DNA from: Ammoniphilus sp. CFH 90114
GTDB taxonomy: Bacteria; Bacillota; Bacilli; Aneurinibacillales; RAOX-1
Reading direction: 5' to 3'
Assembly (NCBI RefSeq): GCF_004123195.1
Contig: NZ_SDLI01000003.1
Span: forward strand, 248,001 to 312,000
Length of the DNA: 64,000 nt
Numbering within the stretch: the stretch's first letter is position 1; each line of letters starts with the position of its first letter. The position numbers and the translations under genes are program-made. Shown piece by piece: positions 1-12,922 of this stretch. The notes under the pieces were generated by a model. That model was not told the origin of the DNA. It made no database searches and saw nothing but the letters and a program-made list of their open reading frames with translations.

Positions 1-533
1 CTTGCAAGTACCACAAGTTCTCCAGACATTCTCGATTATTATATTCCTTCTGCCTAGCTCTGTCAAGAATATTGCTTGTCCAAATCCTGGACCTAAGAAA
101 AACTGTATCACTTATTGAATAGTACAGTCATCACTTAAGAATAAAAGACTTGAAATTATTTCCCAAACCTCGTTGTGGAAAAGCGTGAAACATTTTTCGT
201 CGGATATCGACAGGGTTATCGAGCTAATATCCACATAATATAGTATTGTGAATAAGAATAAGCCACAACGTGTTGTGGTTGTGGATAAATCACAAAAACC
301 CATTGATATAAGGAGTTTTATCTGCTATCATAAGTGTGTTTTAACTCGTGGATAAAGTAAAAGGTATGAGGGAGTTTTCCACAATCTGTGGATAGAATTG
401 TGGACAATTATCCACTATTGTGAATAATAACATCTGTGATTATGTGGATGATGGGCGAATGTTGTCGAAAATAGAGAGAAAACAAGCTCTTCCTATTCAC
501 AGTAATTGTGTATAAGCATTTGGGGGGAATGGT
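1..533. other. oriC, upstream part (DnaA-box cluster before dnaA)
   Basis: This stretch has no credible gene and is AT-rich. It carries a dense cluster of DnaA-box-like 9-mers of the TTATCCACA / TGTGGATAA type: TGTGGATAA near 280-288, CGTGGATAA near 348-356, TTTCCACAA near 376-384, TGTGGATAG near 388-396, TGTGGACAA near 400-408 and TTATCCACT near 408-416, plus weaker copies near 227-235. Together with the boxes after dnaA this makes a bipartite origin of the Bacillus type. The dnaA promoter should lie here too, so DnaA autoregulation is likely. The first ~110 bases show nothing I recognise; rpmH, the usual neighbour, must lie to the left. Confidence 0.85.
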
Positions 534-1886
534 ATGAAAGGGATTCAAGGAGTATGGGATAAGGCCCTAGCCATGATTGAGACAAAATTAAGTAAACCTA
601 GCTTCGAAACATGGTTAAAGTCAACAAAGGCCATTGCCCTTGACGATGATACCTTATTCATTTCAGCTCCCAATGAGTTTTCGAGAGATTGGTTGGAATC
701 GCGCTATGCTCAATTAATCGTTGAGACATTATATGAGATCACTGGCGAGAATATGAAAGTAAAAATTGTAACTTCAGATCCTGATGTAAATCTGAAATCC
801 AGTTCACCTAAAAAGATAGATGATAAGAGATCTTATGCGTCAGATGACCCAGGGCCTGGCCACATGCTTAATTCTAAGTATGTGTTTGACACTTTTGTTA
901 TCGGTACGGGAAATCGGTTTGCTCATGCAGCGTCACTGGCGGTTGCGGAGGCCCCGGCTAAAGCTTATAACCCCTTATTTATCTATGGAGGGGTAGGATT
1001 AGGAAAAACGCACTTGATGCACGCGATTGGTCACTATGTTTTAGAACATAACCCATCAGCTAAAGTCGTTTATCTTTCCTCAGAAAAATTTACGAATGAG
1101 TTTATTAATAGTATTCGTGATAATAAAGCAGTGGATTTCCGCAATAAGTATCGAAGTGTTGATGTTTTGCTAATAGATGATATTCAGTTTCTAGCGGGAA
1201 AAGAACAAACCCAAGAGGAGTTTTTCCATACATTCAATGCTTTGCACGATGAGAGTAAACAAATTGTCATATCTAGTGATCGGCCGCCGAAAGAAATCCC
1301 AACGCTAGAAGATCGCCTTCGATCTCGATTTGAATGGGGATTAATTACGGATATTCAGCCGCCCGATCTCGAGACAAGAATTGCGATTCTCAGGAAGAAG
1401 GCCAAAGCAGAAAATCTAGACATAGCCAATGAAGTGATGGTTTATATAGCGAACCAGATTGATACAAATATTCGTGAGCTTGAAGGTGCTCTTATTCGTG
1501 TTGTTGCTTATTCTTCTCTTATTAATCGCGATATTGATGTTGATCTGGCTACCGAAGCTCTAAAAGATATTATTCCATCTAGTAAACCTAGGGTGATTAC
1601 GATCTTGGATATTCAACGCGTGGTCGGCGAGCATTTTGGGGTGAAGTTGGAAGACTTTAAAGCTAAAAAACGAAATAAATCCATTGCTTATCCGCGGCAG
1701 ATTGCGATGTACTTATCTCGAGAATTGACTGACTACTCTCTTCCGAAGATTGGTGACGAATTTGGAGGAAGGGATCATACAACCGTTATTCATGCCAATG
1801 ATAAAATTACAACAGAGTTGCAGTCTAACCACACTCTGCAGGAAACCGTTAAAGAGTTGATCGATAAAATTAAAAACGTAAAATAA
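534..1886 (+). CDS. dnaA: Chromosomal replication initiator protein DnaA
   Basis: DnaA is the AAA+ ATPase that binds DnaA boxes, oligomerises on oriC, opens the duplex and recruits the helicase. The 450-residue length is normal. An N-terminal domain I (about 1-85) and a short linker precede the AAA+ domain, which shows Walker [13 protein letters not shown] near residue 150, Walker [10 protein letters not shown] and the arginine-rich sensor region RLRSRFEWG. The C-terminal domain IV has the signature [11 protein letters not shown], which contacts the DnaA box. The ATG start follows a strong GGGGGGA ribosome binding site. Boxes lie on both sides of the gene. Confidence 0.99.
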   Translation: MKGIQGVWDKALAMIETKLSKPSFETWLKSTKAIALDDDTLFISAPNEFSRDWLESRYAQLIVETLYEITGENMKVKIVTSDPDVNLKSSSPKKIDDKRSYASDDPGPGHMLNSKYVFDTFVIGTGNRFAHAASLAVAEAPAKAYNPLFIYGGVGLGKTHLMHAIGHYVLEHNPSAKVVYLSSEKFTNEFINSIRDNKAVDFRNKYRSVDVLLIDDIQFLAGKEQTQEEFFHTFNALHDESKQIVISSDRPPKEIPTLEDRLRSRFEWGLITDIQPPDLETRIAILRKKAKAENLDIANEVMVYIANQIDTNIRELEGALIRVVAYSSLINRDIDVDLATEALKDIIPSSKPRVITILDIQRVVGEHFGVKLEDFKAKKRNKSIAYPRQIAMYLSRELTDYSLPKIGDEFGGRDHTTVIHANDKITTELQSNHTLQETVKELIDKIKNVK

Positions 1887-2120
1887 AGGGCTAATAACCT
1901 GTGAATAGAAGAGACAGTCTAACCACAACTTATCCACATGTGGATGGACTGTCTTTTCATTCCGTTAAGGCTCTTATCCACAAACTCACAGGCCCTACTA
2001 CTATTACTGTTAAAAAAAAGATATAGATAAGTTATAATAAAGATTAACATTCTAGAAAAAAACGCTTCTTCAAGAAGATAGAATATAAGTTTATGAAATA
2101 GAAAAAGGGGGTAATCTATC
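1887..2120. other. oriC, downstream part (DnaA boxes and AT-rich unwinding region)
   Basis: The dnaA-dnaN gap contains two perfect DnaA boxes TTATCCACA (1930-1938 and 1974-1982) and an adjacent inverted TGTGGATGG. They are followed by an extremely AT-rich tract (about 2005-2060) with GAT/TAG-like triplets that could serve as the DnaA-trio and unwinding element. In Bacillus the melting site lies in exactly this gap. The dnaN ribosome binding site (AAAGGGGGT) closes the region. Confidence 0.8.
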
Positions 2121-3260
2121 ATGCATTTGATGATTAACCGTGACATTATGACAGCAGCCATCAATGACGTAAGTAAAGCTGTCTCAACTCGCACTACTAT
2201 TCCTATCCTAACGGGGATTAAAATTAGCAGTCATTCCGAAGGGATTACTTTAACCGCAAGTGATTCTGATATCTCTATTGAATACACCATTCCCTTAGAA
2301 CAAGAAGGGGATCTCTATGTTGATATTAAGCAGCATGGAAGTATTGTTCTTCCTGCACGATATTTAAACGATATTGTTCGTCGATTACCAGGAGAGTTTG
2401 TGGAATTAGAAGTAGGAGATCGTTTCCAAACCATTCTTCGCTCCGGTAAGTCGGAATTTAATTTGAATGGCCTAGATCCAGATGATTTCCCTAGGTTGCC
2501 TCAAATTGAAGAAGAAAAAGTTTTTAGTCTTCCATGCGATATTCTAAAGACGATGGTTAAACAAACGGTATTCGCAGCCGCTACAACCGAATTGCGTCCA
2601 ATCTTAACAGGGATTATGTGGGCGTTAGAAGGGGATCAACTTCGTTTTGTGGCAACGGACAGCCATCGACTAGCTAGCAAGAAATCCTTTGTAGAAGCAT
2701 CGTCGGAATTAACCATAGATAACATTGTTACCCCAGGAAAAAGTATGCAAGAATTAAGCAAGATCTTGTCTGATAACGATTCCTTAGTGGATATTGTCGT
2801 AACCGACAATCAAATTTTGTTTAAAACCCAACGTATCTTGTTTTATTCTCGCTTGTTAAATGGAACATACCCAGATGTAAACCGAATTATTCCTCAACAA
2901 AGTAAAACCGATATAATTTTAAAAACAAAAGAGTTTCTACATGCGATAGAAAGGGCATCCTTATTAGCAAAGGATGGAAAAAATAATGTCGTCAAGTTTT
3001 CTGTAACCCCTGATTCTCATGTGGAGCTCTCTTCTATTTCTCCAGAGGTGGGAAAGGTAACAGAAGAACTTCAAGCTACTTCGATTGAAGGAGAGGAATT
3101 AAAAATTTCCTTCAATGCTAAGTATATGCTTGATACTTTAAGGGTTATTGATAGTGAAGAAGTCAAAATTCGTTTTACGGGCGCGATGAGTCCTTTTATT
3201 ATTCATCCAACGGAAAATGAGTTAAGCTTATATCTCATTCTTCCTGTCAGAACTTACTAA
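2121..3260 (+). CDS. dnaN: DNA polymerase III sliding clamp (beta subunit)
   Basis: DnaN forms the ring-shaped dimer that tethers the replicative polymerase, and many repair proteins, to DNA. The 379-residue length matches the family, and the sequence contains the three successive clamp folds. Recognisable features are the start MHLMINRDIM, the central ELRPILTGIMW and ATDSHRLA, and the conserved C-terminal end LILPVRTY, which forms part of the peptide-binding pocket. It follows dnaA as in nearly all Bacilli and is probably read with rlbA and recF, 23 bases and further downstream. Confidence 0.99.
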   Translation: MHLMINRDIMTAAINDVSKAVSTRTTIPILTGIKISSHSEGITLTASDSDISIEYTIPLEQEGDLYVDIKQHGSIVLPARYLNDIVRRLPGEFVELEVGDRFQTILRSGKSEFNLNGLDPDDFPRLPQIEEEKVFSLPCDILKTMVKQTVFAAATTELRPILTGIMWALEGDQLRFVATDSHRLASKKSFVEASSELTIDNIVTPGKSMQELSKILSDNDSLVDIVVTDNQILFKTQRILFYSRLLNGTYPDVNRIIPQQSKTDIILKTKEFLHAIERASLLAKDGKNNVVKFSVTPDSHVELSSISPEVGKVTEELQATSIEGEELKISFNAKYMLDTLRVIDSEEVKIRFTGAMSPFIIHPTENELSLYLILPVRTY

Positions 3261-3283
3261 TAACAAGATGATGAGGTGTATTT

Positions 3284-3508
3284 ATGAATCAAGAAATGGT
3301 TCATATTCGTGATGAATACATTACGCTAGGACAGTTTATTAAGCTGGTAGGACTTGTAGATACAGGTGGACAAGTAAAAGTCTTCTTGGAAGAAGCACAG
3401 ATTCTCGTTAATGATGAGCCAGAGAATCGCCGTGGTAAGAAACTTTACCCAGAGGATCGTATTGAGATTGAAGGCACTCATTCCTATGTGATTGGCAAGT
3501 CTTCCTAA
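3284..3508 (+). CDS. rlbA: S4-domain RNA-binding protein (YaaA/RlbA)
   Basis: This is a 74-residue protein made almost entirely of one S4 RNA-binding domain, with the typical pattern ITLGQFIKLVGLV, then VKVFLEEAQILVNDE and RRGKKLYPEDRIEI. It corresponds to B. subtilis YaaA/RlbA, which always sits between dnaN and recF and has been tied to ribosome large-subunit assembly. Position, length and sequence agree. A GATGAGGTG ribosome binding site precedes the ATG. Confidence 0.95.
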   Translation: MNQEMVHIRDEYITLGQFIKLVGLVDTGGQVKVFLEEAQILVNDEPENRRGKKLYPEDRIEIEGTHSYVIGKSS

Positions 3509-3549
3509 CTTAATTAGTGGTCCTTTGAATAAAAGGGAGGATCCCTGTA

Positions 3550-4665
3550 GTGTTTTTGAAGGAACTCGATATTAAGCACTTTCGGAATTATGGGCAACAG
3601 AAGTTAACCTTTCATCAAAATATAACCCTTTTTCTCGGACAAAATGCACAGGGAAAAACCAACCTTATGGAATCCATCTACGTTTTAGCACTAACGAAAT
3701 CACATCGATCCACCAAAGATAAAGAGTGGATTAACTGGGATGAGGAGTTTAGTTGGATTAAAGGAACGGTTGAAAGAAAAAGGGGACCTCTCCAGTTGGA
3801 AATTCAGTTGACTGGAAAGGGAAAAAAAGCGAAAATAAATGGATTGGAGCAAAAAAAGCTGAGCGATTATATCGGAGCTATGAATGTGGTCATGTTTGCT
3901 CCCGAAGATCTCAGCATTGTGAAGGGAACTCCCCAACAAAGAAGGAAGTTTGTAGATATGGAAATAGGACAGGTTTCTCCTATGTATCTGCATCTATTGT
4001 CACAGTATCAAAAAGTACTTACCCAGCGTAATCAATGCTTAAAAGATGCTTATAAAAACAAGAAATATATCAGCTTTTTAGATATTCTTAACGAGCAATT
4101 AGCTGAACTGGCGGTAAAGATCATATCCCGAAGAATAGACTTCCTCAAAAAAATGGGTATTTGGGCTAATAATGTACATCAGGGCATTACCCAAGGGAAA
4201 GAAACCTTAACGTTGGAATATCTCCCTTCGTTCCCTCTTGCGCAAGATAAGTCTGATCAGGAAACTATGGGTCAATTTATCCGACAACTTGATCAGCTAA
4301 AGGAAAAAGAGATTGCCCGTGGAACAACGTTGCTTGGTCCACATCGGGATGATCTTACTTTTCATATTAACGGGACGAATGTCCAACAGTACGGATCTCA
4401 GGGCCAGCAGAGAACTACAGCACTATCGTTGAAGCTAGCAGAAATCCAATTGATTTACGAAGAAATCGGAGAATATCCCATTCTTTTGTTGGATGATGTC
4501 CTATCAGAACTCGATGCATCAAGACAGTCTCACTTACTCGATGCCATTAAAGACAGAGTTCAGACTTTTGTTACGACAACAGGAGTAGAAGGGCTTCACC
4601 ATGAGACTCTAGAGAATGCGTCTATCTTTCGAATTCATGCAGGACAAGCGACTATGGAGAAATGA
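3550..4665 (+). CDS. recF: DNA repair and recombination protein RecF
   Basis: RecF is an SMC-like ATPase that acts with RecO and RecR to load RecA at gaps and at stalled forks. The 371-residue protein starts at GTG 3550, about 11 bases after the AGGGAGG site. It shows Walker A GQNAQGKTNLMES near residue 30, an ABC-type signature region SQGQQRTTALSLKLAE and Walker B ILLLDDVLSELD. It is co-directional with rlbA, and its end overlaps the reading frame that precedes remB. Confidence 0.98.
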   Translation: MFLKELDIKHFRNYGQQKLTFHQNITLFLGQNAQGKTNLMESIYVLALTKSHRSTKDKEWINWDEEFSWIKGTVERKRGPLQLEIQLTGKGKKAKINGLEQKKLSDYIGAMNVVMFAPEDLSIVKGTPQQRRKFVDMEIGQVSPMYLHLLSQYQKVLTQRNQCLKDAYKNKKYISFLDILNEQLAELAVKIISRRIDFLKKMGIWANNVHQGITQGKETLTLEYLPSFPLAQDKSDQETMGQFIRQLDQLKEKEIARGTTLLGPHRDDLTFHINGTNVQQYGSQGQQRTTALSLKLAEIQLIYEEIGEYPILLLDDVLSELDASRQSHLLDAIKDRVQTFVTTTGVEGLHHETLENASIFRIHAGQATMEK

Positions 4666-4675
4666 GGTGGGATGT

Positions 4676-6846
<2,171 letters not shown>

Positions 6847-6873
6847 GATGATACGATACGGAGGTAAAGCGGA

Positions 6874-9345
6874 ATGGCTGAAGAGCAACGTTCCAACGTA
6901 ATAGATAGAAATATCGCTCAGGAAATGCGAGAATCCTTCTTGGGATATGCTATGAGCGTCATCGTAAGCCGTGCTCTGCCAGATGTCCGTGACGGGCTCA
7001 AGCCGGTACATCGCCGAATTCTCTTCGCCATGAATGAAATGGGAATGACGCCGGATAAGCCTTACAAAAAGTCAGCGAGAATCGTAGGGGACGTTATTGG
7101 TAAATATCACCCACATGGAGATTCAGCTGTTTACGAGACGATGGTTCGGATGGCGCAAGACTTCTCTTATCGCTACACTTTAGTGGATGGCCATGGGAAT
7201 TTCGGTTCTGTTGACGGTGATCCGGCAGCGGCGATGAGATATACAGAGGCAAGGTTATCTAAGATAGCAACGGAATTGCTTCGTGATATTAACAAAGACA
7301 CGATTGACTACGGTCCAAACTATGACGGCAATGAGAAGGAGCCTCTTGTTTTACCTGCACGGTTTCCTAATTTATTGGTAAACGGAGCTGCAGGGATTGC
7401 CGTCGGAATGGCAACGAACATTCCTCCACATAACTTAGGGGAAGTCATTGATGGAGTTCTTCTCCTGATTGATCATGAAGAAGTTACCATACGGGACTTA
7501 ATGGAAGTGATAAAGGGTCCGGACTTCCCAACGGCAGCTCAGATCATGGGACGTAGTGGCATTTATCGTGCTTATGAAACGGGACGTGGAAGTATTACCG
7601 TAAGAGCCAAGGCGAATGTTGAAGAAGTAAAAGGAAAGTTCCGCATTGTCGTGGAAGAAATCCCTTACCAAGTAAACAAAGCCAAGCTCATTGAGAGAAT
7701 TGCAGAATTAGTTCGCGACAAGAAAATTGAAGGGATTACAGATCTCCGTGATGAATCAGACCGTAATGGGATGAGCATTGTCATGGAATTAAGACGAGAT
7801 ATCAATCCCCAGGTCTTGCTTAACAATCTATATAAGCAGACTGCATTACAAACTACCTTCGGGGTCAACATGCTGGCATTAGTGAATGGGCAGCCTAAGG
7901 TATTAAACCTGAAGGAAGTGCTCACTCATTATCTTAATCATCAACGATCTGTCATTCGTCGCCGTACCGAGTTCGAGCTTCGAAAAGCGGAGGCGAGAGC
8001 GCATATCTTAGAAGGTCTAAGGATTGCACTTGACCATATCGATGAAATTATCACTTTGATTCGAAGTTCTCGCACAACAGAAGAAGCTCGAACCGGATTA
8101 ATGGATCGGTTTGCTCTGAGCTATGAACAGGCTCAAGCCATCCTTGACATGCGTTTGCAGCGTCTAACAGGTCTTGAACGGGATAAAATCGAAGAAGAAT
8201 ACCAAGAACTCGTGAAGAAGATCGCGGAATTGAAGGCTATCCTCGCAGATGAAAAGAAGATCCTAGCCATTATCCGAGAAGAATTGCTTGAAGTAAAAGA
8301 GAGATTCGCAGATCCACGACGCACAGAGATTGCCGAGTCAGAAGATCTGATTGAAATTGAAGACTTGATTCCAGAGGATGAAGTTTGCATTACGCTTACC
8401 CACAATGGCTATATTAAGCGCTTGCCATTATCTACGTATAAGAGTCAACGTAGAGGAGGCCGAGGGATTCAAGGAGCGGAAGCCAAGGAAAATGACTTTG
8501 TCCAGAATCTATATGTAACTCATTCTCATAACTATCTCCTTATCTTTACGAATCGAGGCAAGGTGTATCGAATCAAGGCCTACGAAGTACCGGAATTTAG
8601 TCGGACAGCTCGAGGAACTCCGATCATTAACCTCATTCAAATTGAGCAAGGGGAATATGTGAAGGCGGTTATTCCTGTTAAGGATTTCACTGAAGACCAT
8701 TATCTATTCTTTGCTACGCAGCAAGGAATCGTGAAACGAACCTACTTGAAAGCTTTCGAGAACATTCGTAAGGGTGGTCTCTTCGCGATTAACATCAAAG
8801 AGGATGATGAACTCGTAGGTGTTGCTCTTACAGATGGAGACCAGGACTTAATCATGGGAACCAAGCACGGAATGTCTATCCGTTTTAACGAGAAGGATGT
8901 TCGATCCATGGGTCGTTCGGCTACCGGAGTAAAAGGAATTTCCTTAGACGATGATGATCAGGTTATCGATATGGATCTCATTGAAGAAGGCGCTGATGTG
9001 CTTATCGTAACTTCTAGGGGTTACGGCAAGCGAACACCTGAGGCGGATTACCGTATTCAATCTCGTGGTGGTAAAGGGATCAAGACACTCAATGTGACGG
9101 AACGCAATGGCGATATCGTAGCCTTAAAGGTAGTAAGTGAAGAAAATGACCTCATGATCGTAACCGAGGCGGGCGTCATTATTCGCTTGCATATCAGCGG
9201 GATCTCCACCATGGGTAGAAACACTCAAGGTGTAAAGCTCATCCGAATTGAGAACGAACAGGAAGTAGCTTCTGTTGCAAAGGTAGAGAGAACAGGTGAA
9301 AAAGAAGAAGATGAAGAGATCTTTGAAGTAGAAGATAGTGAATAA
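6874..9345 (+). CDS. gyrA: DNA gyrase subunit A
   Basis: GyrA is the breakage-rejoining subunit of gyrase. The N-terminal winged-helix region contains [17 protein letters not shown], the quinolone-resistance-determining region; serine is present at the usual position 83/84 equivalent. The catalytic tyrosine lies in [13 protein letters not shown] coiled coil follows around residues 430-470, then a C-terminal beta-pinwheel with the GyrA box [10 protein letters not shown]. The 823-residue length is normal, with an acidic tail. An intrinsic terminator follows directly. Confidence 0.99.
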   Translation: MAEEQRSNVIDRNIAQEMRESFLGYAMSVIVSRALPDVRDGLKPVHRRILFAMNEMGMTPDKPYKKSARIVGDVIGKYHPHGDSAVYETMVRMAQDFSYRYTLVDGHGNFGSVDGDPAAAMRYTEARLSKIATELLRDINKDTIDYGPNYDGNEKEPLVLPARFPNLLVNGAAGIAVGMATNIPPHNLGEVIDGVLLLIDHEEVTIRDLMEVIKGPDFPTAAQIMGRSGIYRAYETGRGSITVRAKANVEEVKGKFRIVVEEIPYQVNKAKLIERIAELVRDKKIEGITDLRDESDRNGMSIVMELRRDINPQVLLNNLYKQTALQTTFGVNMLALVNGQPKVLNLKEVLTHYLNHQRSVIRRRTEFELRKAEARAHILEGLRIALDHIDEIITLIRSSRTTEEARTGLMDRFALSYEQAQAILDMRLQRLTGLERDKIEEEYQELVKKIAELKAILADEKKILAIIREELLEVKERFADPRRTEIAESEDLIEIEDLIPEDEVCITLTHNGYIKRLPLSTYKSQRRGGRGIQGAEAKENDFVQNLYVTHSHNYLLIFTNRGKVYRIKAYEVPEFSRTARGTPIINLIQIEQGEYVKAVIPVKDFTEDHYLFFATQQGIVKRTYLKAFENIRKGGLFAINIKEDDELVGVALTDGDQDLIMGTKHGMSIRFNEKDVRSMGRSATGVKGISLDDDDQVIDMDLIEEGADVLIVTSRGYGKRTPEADYRIQSRGGKGIKTLNVTERNGDIVALKVVSEENDLMIVTEAGVIIRLHISGISTMGRNTQGVKLIRIENEQEVASVAKVERTGEKEEDEEIFEVEDSE

Positions 9346-9349
9346 GGTG

Positions 9350-9379
9350 AAAGGTCGATCCTATCGGCCTTTCTTTTTT
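9350..9379 (+). terminator. Intrinsic terminator after gyrA
   Basis: AAGGTCGAT (9351-9359) pairs with ATCGGCCTT (9363-9371) across a three-base loop and is followed by a run of T. It ends the gyrBA transcript before the next gene. Confidence 0.85.
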
Positions 9380-9449
9380 TATGTGGAAGGATTGCTTTTC
9401 CTATTGTACAGTAAGGATAAGGAAATGGACGGAGAGGAAGGGAGATGTC

Positions 9450-10616
9450 ATGCCGCAGGTATTAGTAGCCCATTTGAAACCAGGATACACTCTTAGTGCG
9501 GATGTTGTCACTCCGCTTGGCGGTCTTTTGTTTGAAAAGGGAAGGAAAATATATGAACGAGAAATTGAAATCCTAAAAGCGTTCTTTGTCGAAGAAGTCA
9601 CAGTAGAGGAGCAACAACCTCAGCAACCTAAAGTGAAACCAGAATCAAAATCAACAACAGCGTCGCCTAGTAGAGAAGAGATGGAGAAGGCACTTCTAGA
9701 GCCCGTGGACCAAATGGAGAAGAAGAGCCCACCGTTACCTAAGGATGATGTTCCTAAAGCCAAAATGAACGCTCCAGTCACGTTTGAGCAACGATTCAGA
9801 GAAACAGTACAGTGGTTTAAAACGATGTTTCTATCGGTGAGAGACGGGCAGCCTATCCCTATCAAAGAGCTTCAGGAGAAATTAGCAGAGCTTATTCGAG
9901 GCCCTTTAGAACTGTCGAACATTATGAATACCTTAAAGCAAAATTATCCCATAGAAGATTATACGTATTTCCATAGTATTTCTGTTAGTTATTTAAGCTC
10001 ATGTATAGCAAGATGGAGCCGTGTAGCTGAGGCAGAGATCATGTCTATTGCCTTAACAGGTGCCCTCCATGATATCGGGAAGAGTAAAATTGATCCCTCC
10101 ATTCTTTATAAACCAGAGAAACTAACTATACTAGAGATGAAAGAGCTGCGGAAATATCCCGTGTATGGCTATCACCTTGTTAAAGCAATCCCTGCGGTTC
10201 TTGAGGGAGTAACTCTTGGAGTTTTACAACACCAAGAAAGGGAAGATGGTTCAGGTTACCCTCTAGCCATTCAATCGCAATCGATTCACTTGTATGCCAA
10301 GATTGTTGCCATAACGGACATCTTTCACGCGATGTGTTCTTCCAAAAGCTATAAGTCAGGGTTTTCCCCTTATGTCGTATTGGAGCAGTTAATCAGTGAT
10401 AGCTTTGGAAAGTTAGATCCTGGGTTCGTTAGAACCTTTGTAGACGGGATGACGCAATTCTCACTAGGTACGAATGTAGAATTACATGACGGATCAGTGG
10501 GGAAAATCGTCTTCGTGGATCCGAGCCAGCCGACACGACCAATGGTAGAGGTAAACGGTAAAATTATTAATTTATCCTTAAACCGTAATATATATATTAA
10601 AGCAGTTCTCATTTAA
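9450..10616 (+). CDS. HD-GYP-type domain protein (possible c-di-GMP phosphodiesterase)
   Basis: I take the ATG at 9450, which follows GAAGGGAG, giving 388 residues; the frame opens earlier at 9381. Residues 1-60 resemble the N-terminal region found on many Bacilli HD-GYP proteins. A charged, proline-rich linker follows (about 55-110). The HD domain has HDIGKSKIDP (H207-D208) and the GYP-loop equivalent HQEREDGSGYP (H261). Family knowledge suggests a metal-dependent phosphodiesterase of c-di-GMP, though some members act on other nucleotides or are inactive. A C-terminal stretch after the HD domain has the VGKIVFVD pattern common in this subgroup. Confidence 0.8.
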   Translation: MPQVLVAHLKPGYTLSADVVTPLGGLLFEKGRKIYEREIEILKAFFVEEVTVEEQQPQQPKVKPESKSTTASPSREEMEKALLEPVDQMEKKSPPLPKDDVPKAKMNAPVTFEQRFRETVQWFKTMFLSVRDGQPIPIKELQEKLAELIRGPLELSNIMNTLKQNYPIEDYTYFHSISVSYLSSCIARWSRVAEAEIMSIALTGALHDIGKSKIDPSILYKPEKLTILEMKELRKYPVYGYHLVKAIPAVLEGVTLGVLQHQEREDGSGYPLAIQSQSIHLYAKIVAITDIFHAMCSSKSYKSGFSPYVVLEQLISDSFGKLDPGFVRTFVDGMTQFSLGTNVELHDGSVGKIVFVDPSQPTRPMVEVNGKIINLSLNRNIYIKAVLI

Positions 10617-10633
10617 AAAAATATTTTAGTATA

Positions 10634-10663
10634 CAAAAACCCTTATAGAACAAGGGTTTTTCC
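10634..10663 (+). terminator. Intrinsic terminator after the HD-GYP gene
   Basis: AAAACCCTT (about 10637-10645) pairs with AAGGGTTTT (about 10652-10660), followed by TTCCTTTTTC. It isolates the gene from the liv operon. Confidence 0.8.
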
Positions 10664-10794
10664 TTTTTCTTGAAATTATAGTATTGTAATAAAATATGAT
10701 TTGTAAATTATCAGATAATCATATATAATTCTTTGAAGAAAAGAATTGTAGAAAAATTAAAACAAAACAATGAGGGATCAGGGGGAATCATTAA

Positions 10795-11985
10795 ATGAGG
10801 CTTTTTAAGAAAAAGGCTTTCTCTATCTTTGCATCATCTGTCCTAGCGGTTAGTATGCTAGCAGGATGCGGCGGTGGAGGACAGTCAACTGCACCTGCAA
10901 CAAATGGAGAAACAAAACAGGATGCTGGACAAGCTCAAGGAGAATTACTAGCTAAGATTGGCGTCGTTTCCTTCTTAACGGGAAGTGGTTCGGCTTATGG
11001 AGAAGCTATTACGAACGGTTTGAAGATGGCCCAAGAAGAACTAAATGAAGTTAATGCAGGGAAGCTGAAGGTAGAGTTAGTGATTGAAGACTCTGCAGGG
11101 AAGAAAGATCAAGCTATCAGTGCGGTTAATAAGCTGATTAATAATGATAACGTAGTAGGAATCATTGGACCAACTTTAAGTGGTGAGATGTTTGCTGCTG
11201 GACCTGTAGCGAATCAGAATGGTGTACCAATCATGGGTACTTCTACTACAGCAGAAGGAATTACGGATATTGGAGAGTATGTGTTCCGTAATGCCCTTCC
11301 AGAATCTATTGCGATTCCTGAAGCGATTAAGACAGCGGTAGAGAAGCATGGCGTGAAGAAAGTCGCTCTTATGTATGCAAGTAACAATGACTTTGCCGTT
11401 TCTGGATATAAAACTATGGAACAAGCCGTAAAAGATATGGGTCTTGAAGTAGTAGATACCCAAACGTTTGCGGATGGGGATACCGATTACAGTGCTCAAT
11501 TAACAGCCGTTGCTTCTAAGAAGCCAGATGCTGTTCTTGTTTCTGCTCTATATAAGGAAGCAGGACTTGTATTGGCGAAAGCAAGAGAAATGGGACTTGA
11601 TGTACCTTTCGTCGGAGGAAATGGGTTTAACTCACCGCAGCTTGTTAAGCAAGCGGGAGCAGCAGCAGATCATAGCTATGTAGCAACTCCTTGGTATCCA
11701 AGTGGTTCTGAGAAGGTAGATGCGTTCGTGAAGAAATATACTGAAAAGTATGGAAAAGGTCCTGACCAATTCGCAGCACAAGCGTATGATGCTCTTTACA
11801 TTATGGCTAACTCGGTACTAAATGCTGGTGTAGCAGACGATCGTGACGCTCTGAAGGATGCCCTAATGGAATTGAAGGACTTTGAAGGAGTTACAGGAAA
11901 GTTTGCATTTAACGAAAATCGTGATCCAGTAATGGAAGTGAAGGTTCTTCATATTGAAGGCGGAGAGTTTGTACTTGTACAGTAA
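10795..11985 (+). CDS. livJ: Branched-chain amino acid ABC transporter, substrate-binding lipoprotein
   Basis: This is a 396-residue periplasmic-binding-fold type I protein. An N-terminal signal ends in the lipobox SMLAGC, so it should be anchored to the outer face of the membrane by a lipidated cysteine. A low-complexity linker rich in Gly, Gln, Thr and Ala follows. The ligand-binding region has the family pattern IGVVSFLTGSGSAYGEA and IIGPTLSGEMFAAGPVA. It leads the five-gene operon livJHMGF. The exact ligand (leucine/isoleucine/valine or another hydrophobic amino acid) cannot be read from sequence. Confidence 0.95.
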   Translation: MRLFKKKAFSIFASSVLAVSMLAGCGGGGQSTAPATNGETKQDAGQAQGELLAKIGVVSFLTGSGSAYGEAITNGLKMAQEELNEVNAGKLKVELVIEDSAGKKDQAISAVNKLINNDNVVGIIGPTLSGEMFAAGPVANQNGVPIMGTSTTAEGITDIGEYVFRNALPESIAIPEAIKTAVEKHGVKKVALMYASNNDFAVSGYKTMEQAVKDMGLEVVDTQTFADGDTDYSAQLTAVASKKPDAVLVSALYKEAGLVLAKAREMGLDVPFVGGNGFNSPQLVKQAGAAADHSYVATPWYPSGSEKVDAFVKKYTEKYGKGPDQFAAQAYDALYIMANSVLNAGVADDRDALKDALMELKDFEGVTGKFAFNENRDPVMEVKVLHIEGGEFVLVQ

Positions 11986-12035
11986 ACAGTAAAAATTAGA
12001 GGGAAAAATGTTGAGATGAAGAAGGGGACATTCAT

Positions 12036-12917
12036 ATGTTAACGCAACAGCTCATCAATGGTTTGACCCTCGGAAGTACGTATGCCCTAGTTGCACTAGG
12101 GTATACGTTAATTTTCGGGGTGTTAGAGATCATTAATATGGCCCACGGAGCTATCTTTATGTTTGGGGCTTTTGTCGGTCTTATGACCGTCGTTTATTAT
12201 CAAGGCTCGATTTTGACAGCGATTATTGCAGCCGTTGCTGTAACCGTTGTTCTAGGTCTTTTATTAGAATGGTTCGCGCTTAGACCTTTGCGAGGGAAAA
12301 AAGGGGTATCTCATCTAGCCTCCTTAATCAGTACCATTGGAGTATCGATTATCTTGGAGAATCTAGCTCATAAGCTGTTTGGAGCTGAAACACAACCCTT
12401 CCCTATTCCCTTCAACAACATTATCTTCGAAGTTGGAACCACTCGTATTTCCTTAGTGCAAATCATTATTTTTGCTATTGCAGTAGCTGTTATGGTAATG
12501 TTACAGATTTGGTTAGGTAAAACGAAGTATGGTAAGGCGCTAAGAGCGGCTGCAGAGAACATGGAAACTGCCAGCTTACTAGGGGTGAATACGAAAAAAA
12601 TCGTGATCATGACCGTCATGTTGGCTTCTGCGCTCGGTGGTCTAGCTGGCGTACTCGTAGGTATGGGATTTAACGCAGTAGCTCCTACTATGGGAATATC
12701 GATGGGTCTTAAAGGACTAGCTATCATTATTCTTGGGGGAATGGGCAACGTACCAGGCGCTATGGCTGGTGGTTTGATTCTTGGGGTAACTGAGGTATTT
12801 GCAGTTGCTTACGGAGACTCCGCTTACCGTGATGCCGTGGCATTTGGAATGATTATTCTTATATTATTGCTTCGTCCACAGGGACTCTTTGGCTCTGGGC
12901 AACCAGTTAGGCGGTGA
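12036..12917 (+). CDS. livH: Branched-chain amino acid ABC transporter permease LivH
   Basis: This 293-residue integral membrane protein of the LivH family has multiple hydrophobic helices. Typical motifs are GLTLGSTYALVALGYTLIFG near the start, INMAHGA, and the cytoplasmic loop KTKYGKALRAAAENMETA that contacts the ATPases. It pairs with LivM to form the channel. Its stop codon overlaps the frame of livM, which suggests translational coupling. Confidence 0.96.
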   Translation: MLTQQLINGLTLGSTYALVALGYTLIFGVLEIINMAHGAIFMFGAFVGLMTVVYYQGSILTAIIAAVAVTVVLGLLLEWFALRPLRGKKGVSHLASLISTIGVSIILENLAHKLFGAETQPFPIPFNNIIFEVGTTRISLVQIIIFAIAVAVMVMLQIWLGKTKYGKALRAAAENMETASLLGVNTKKIVIMTVMLASALGGLAGVLVGMGFNAVAPTMGISMGLKGLAIIILGGMGNVPGAMAGGLILGVTEVFAVAYGDSAYRDAVAFGMIILILLLRPQGLFGSGQPVRR

Positions 12918-12922
12918 GATGT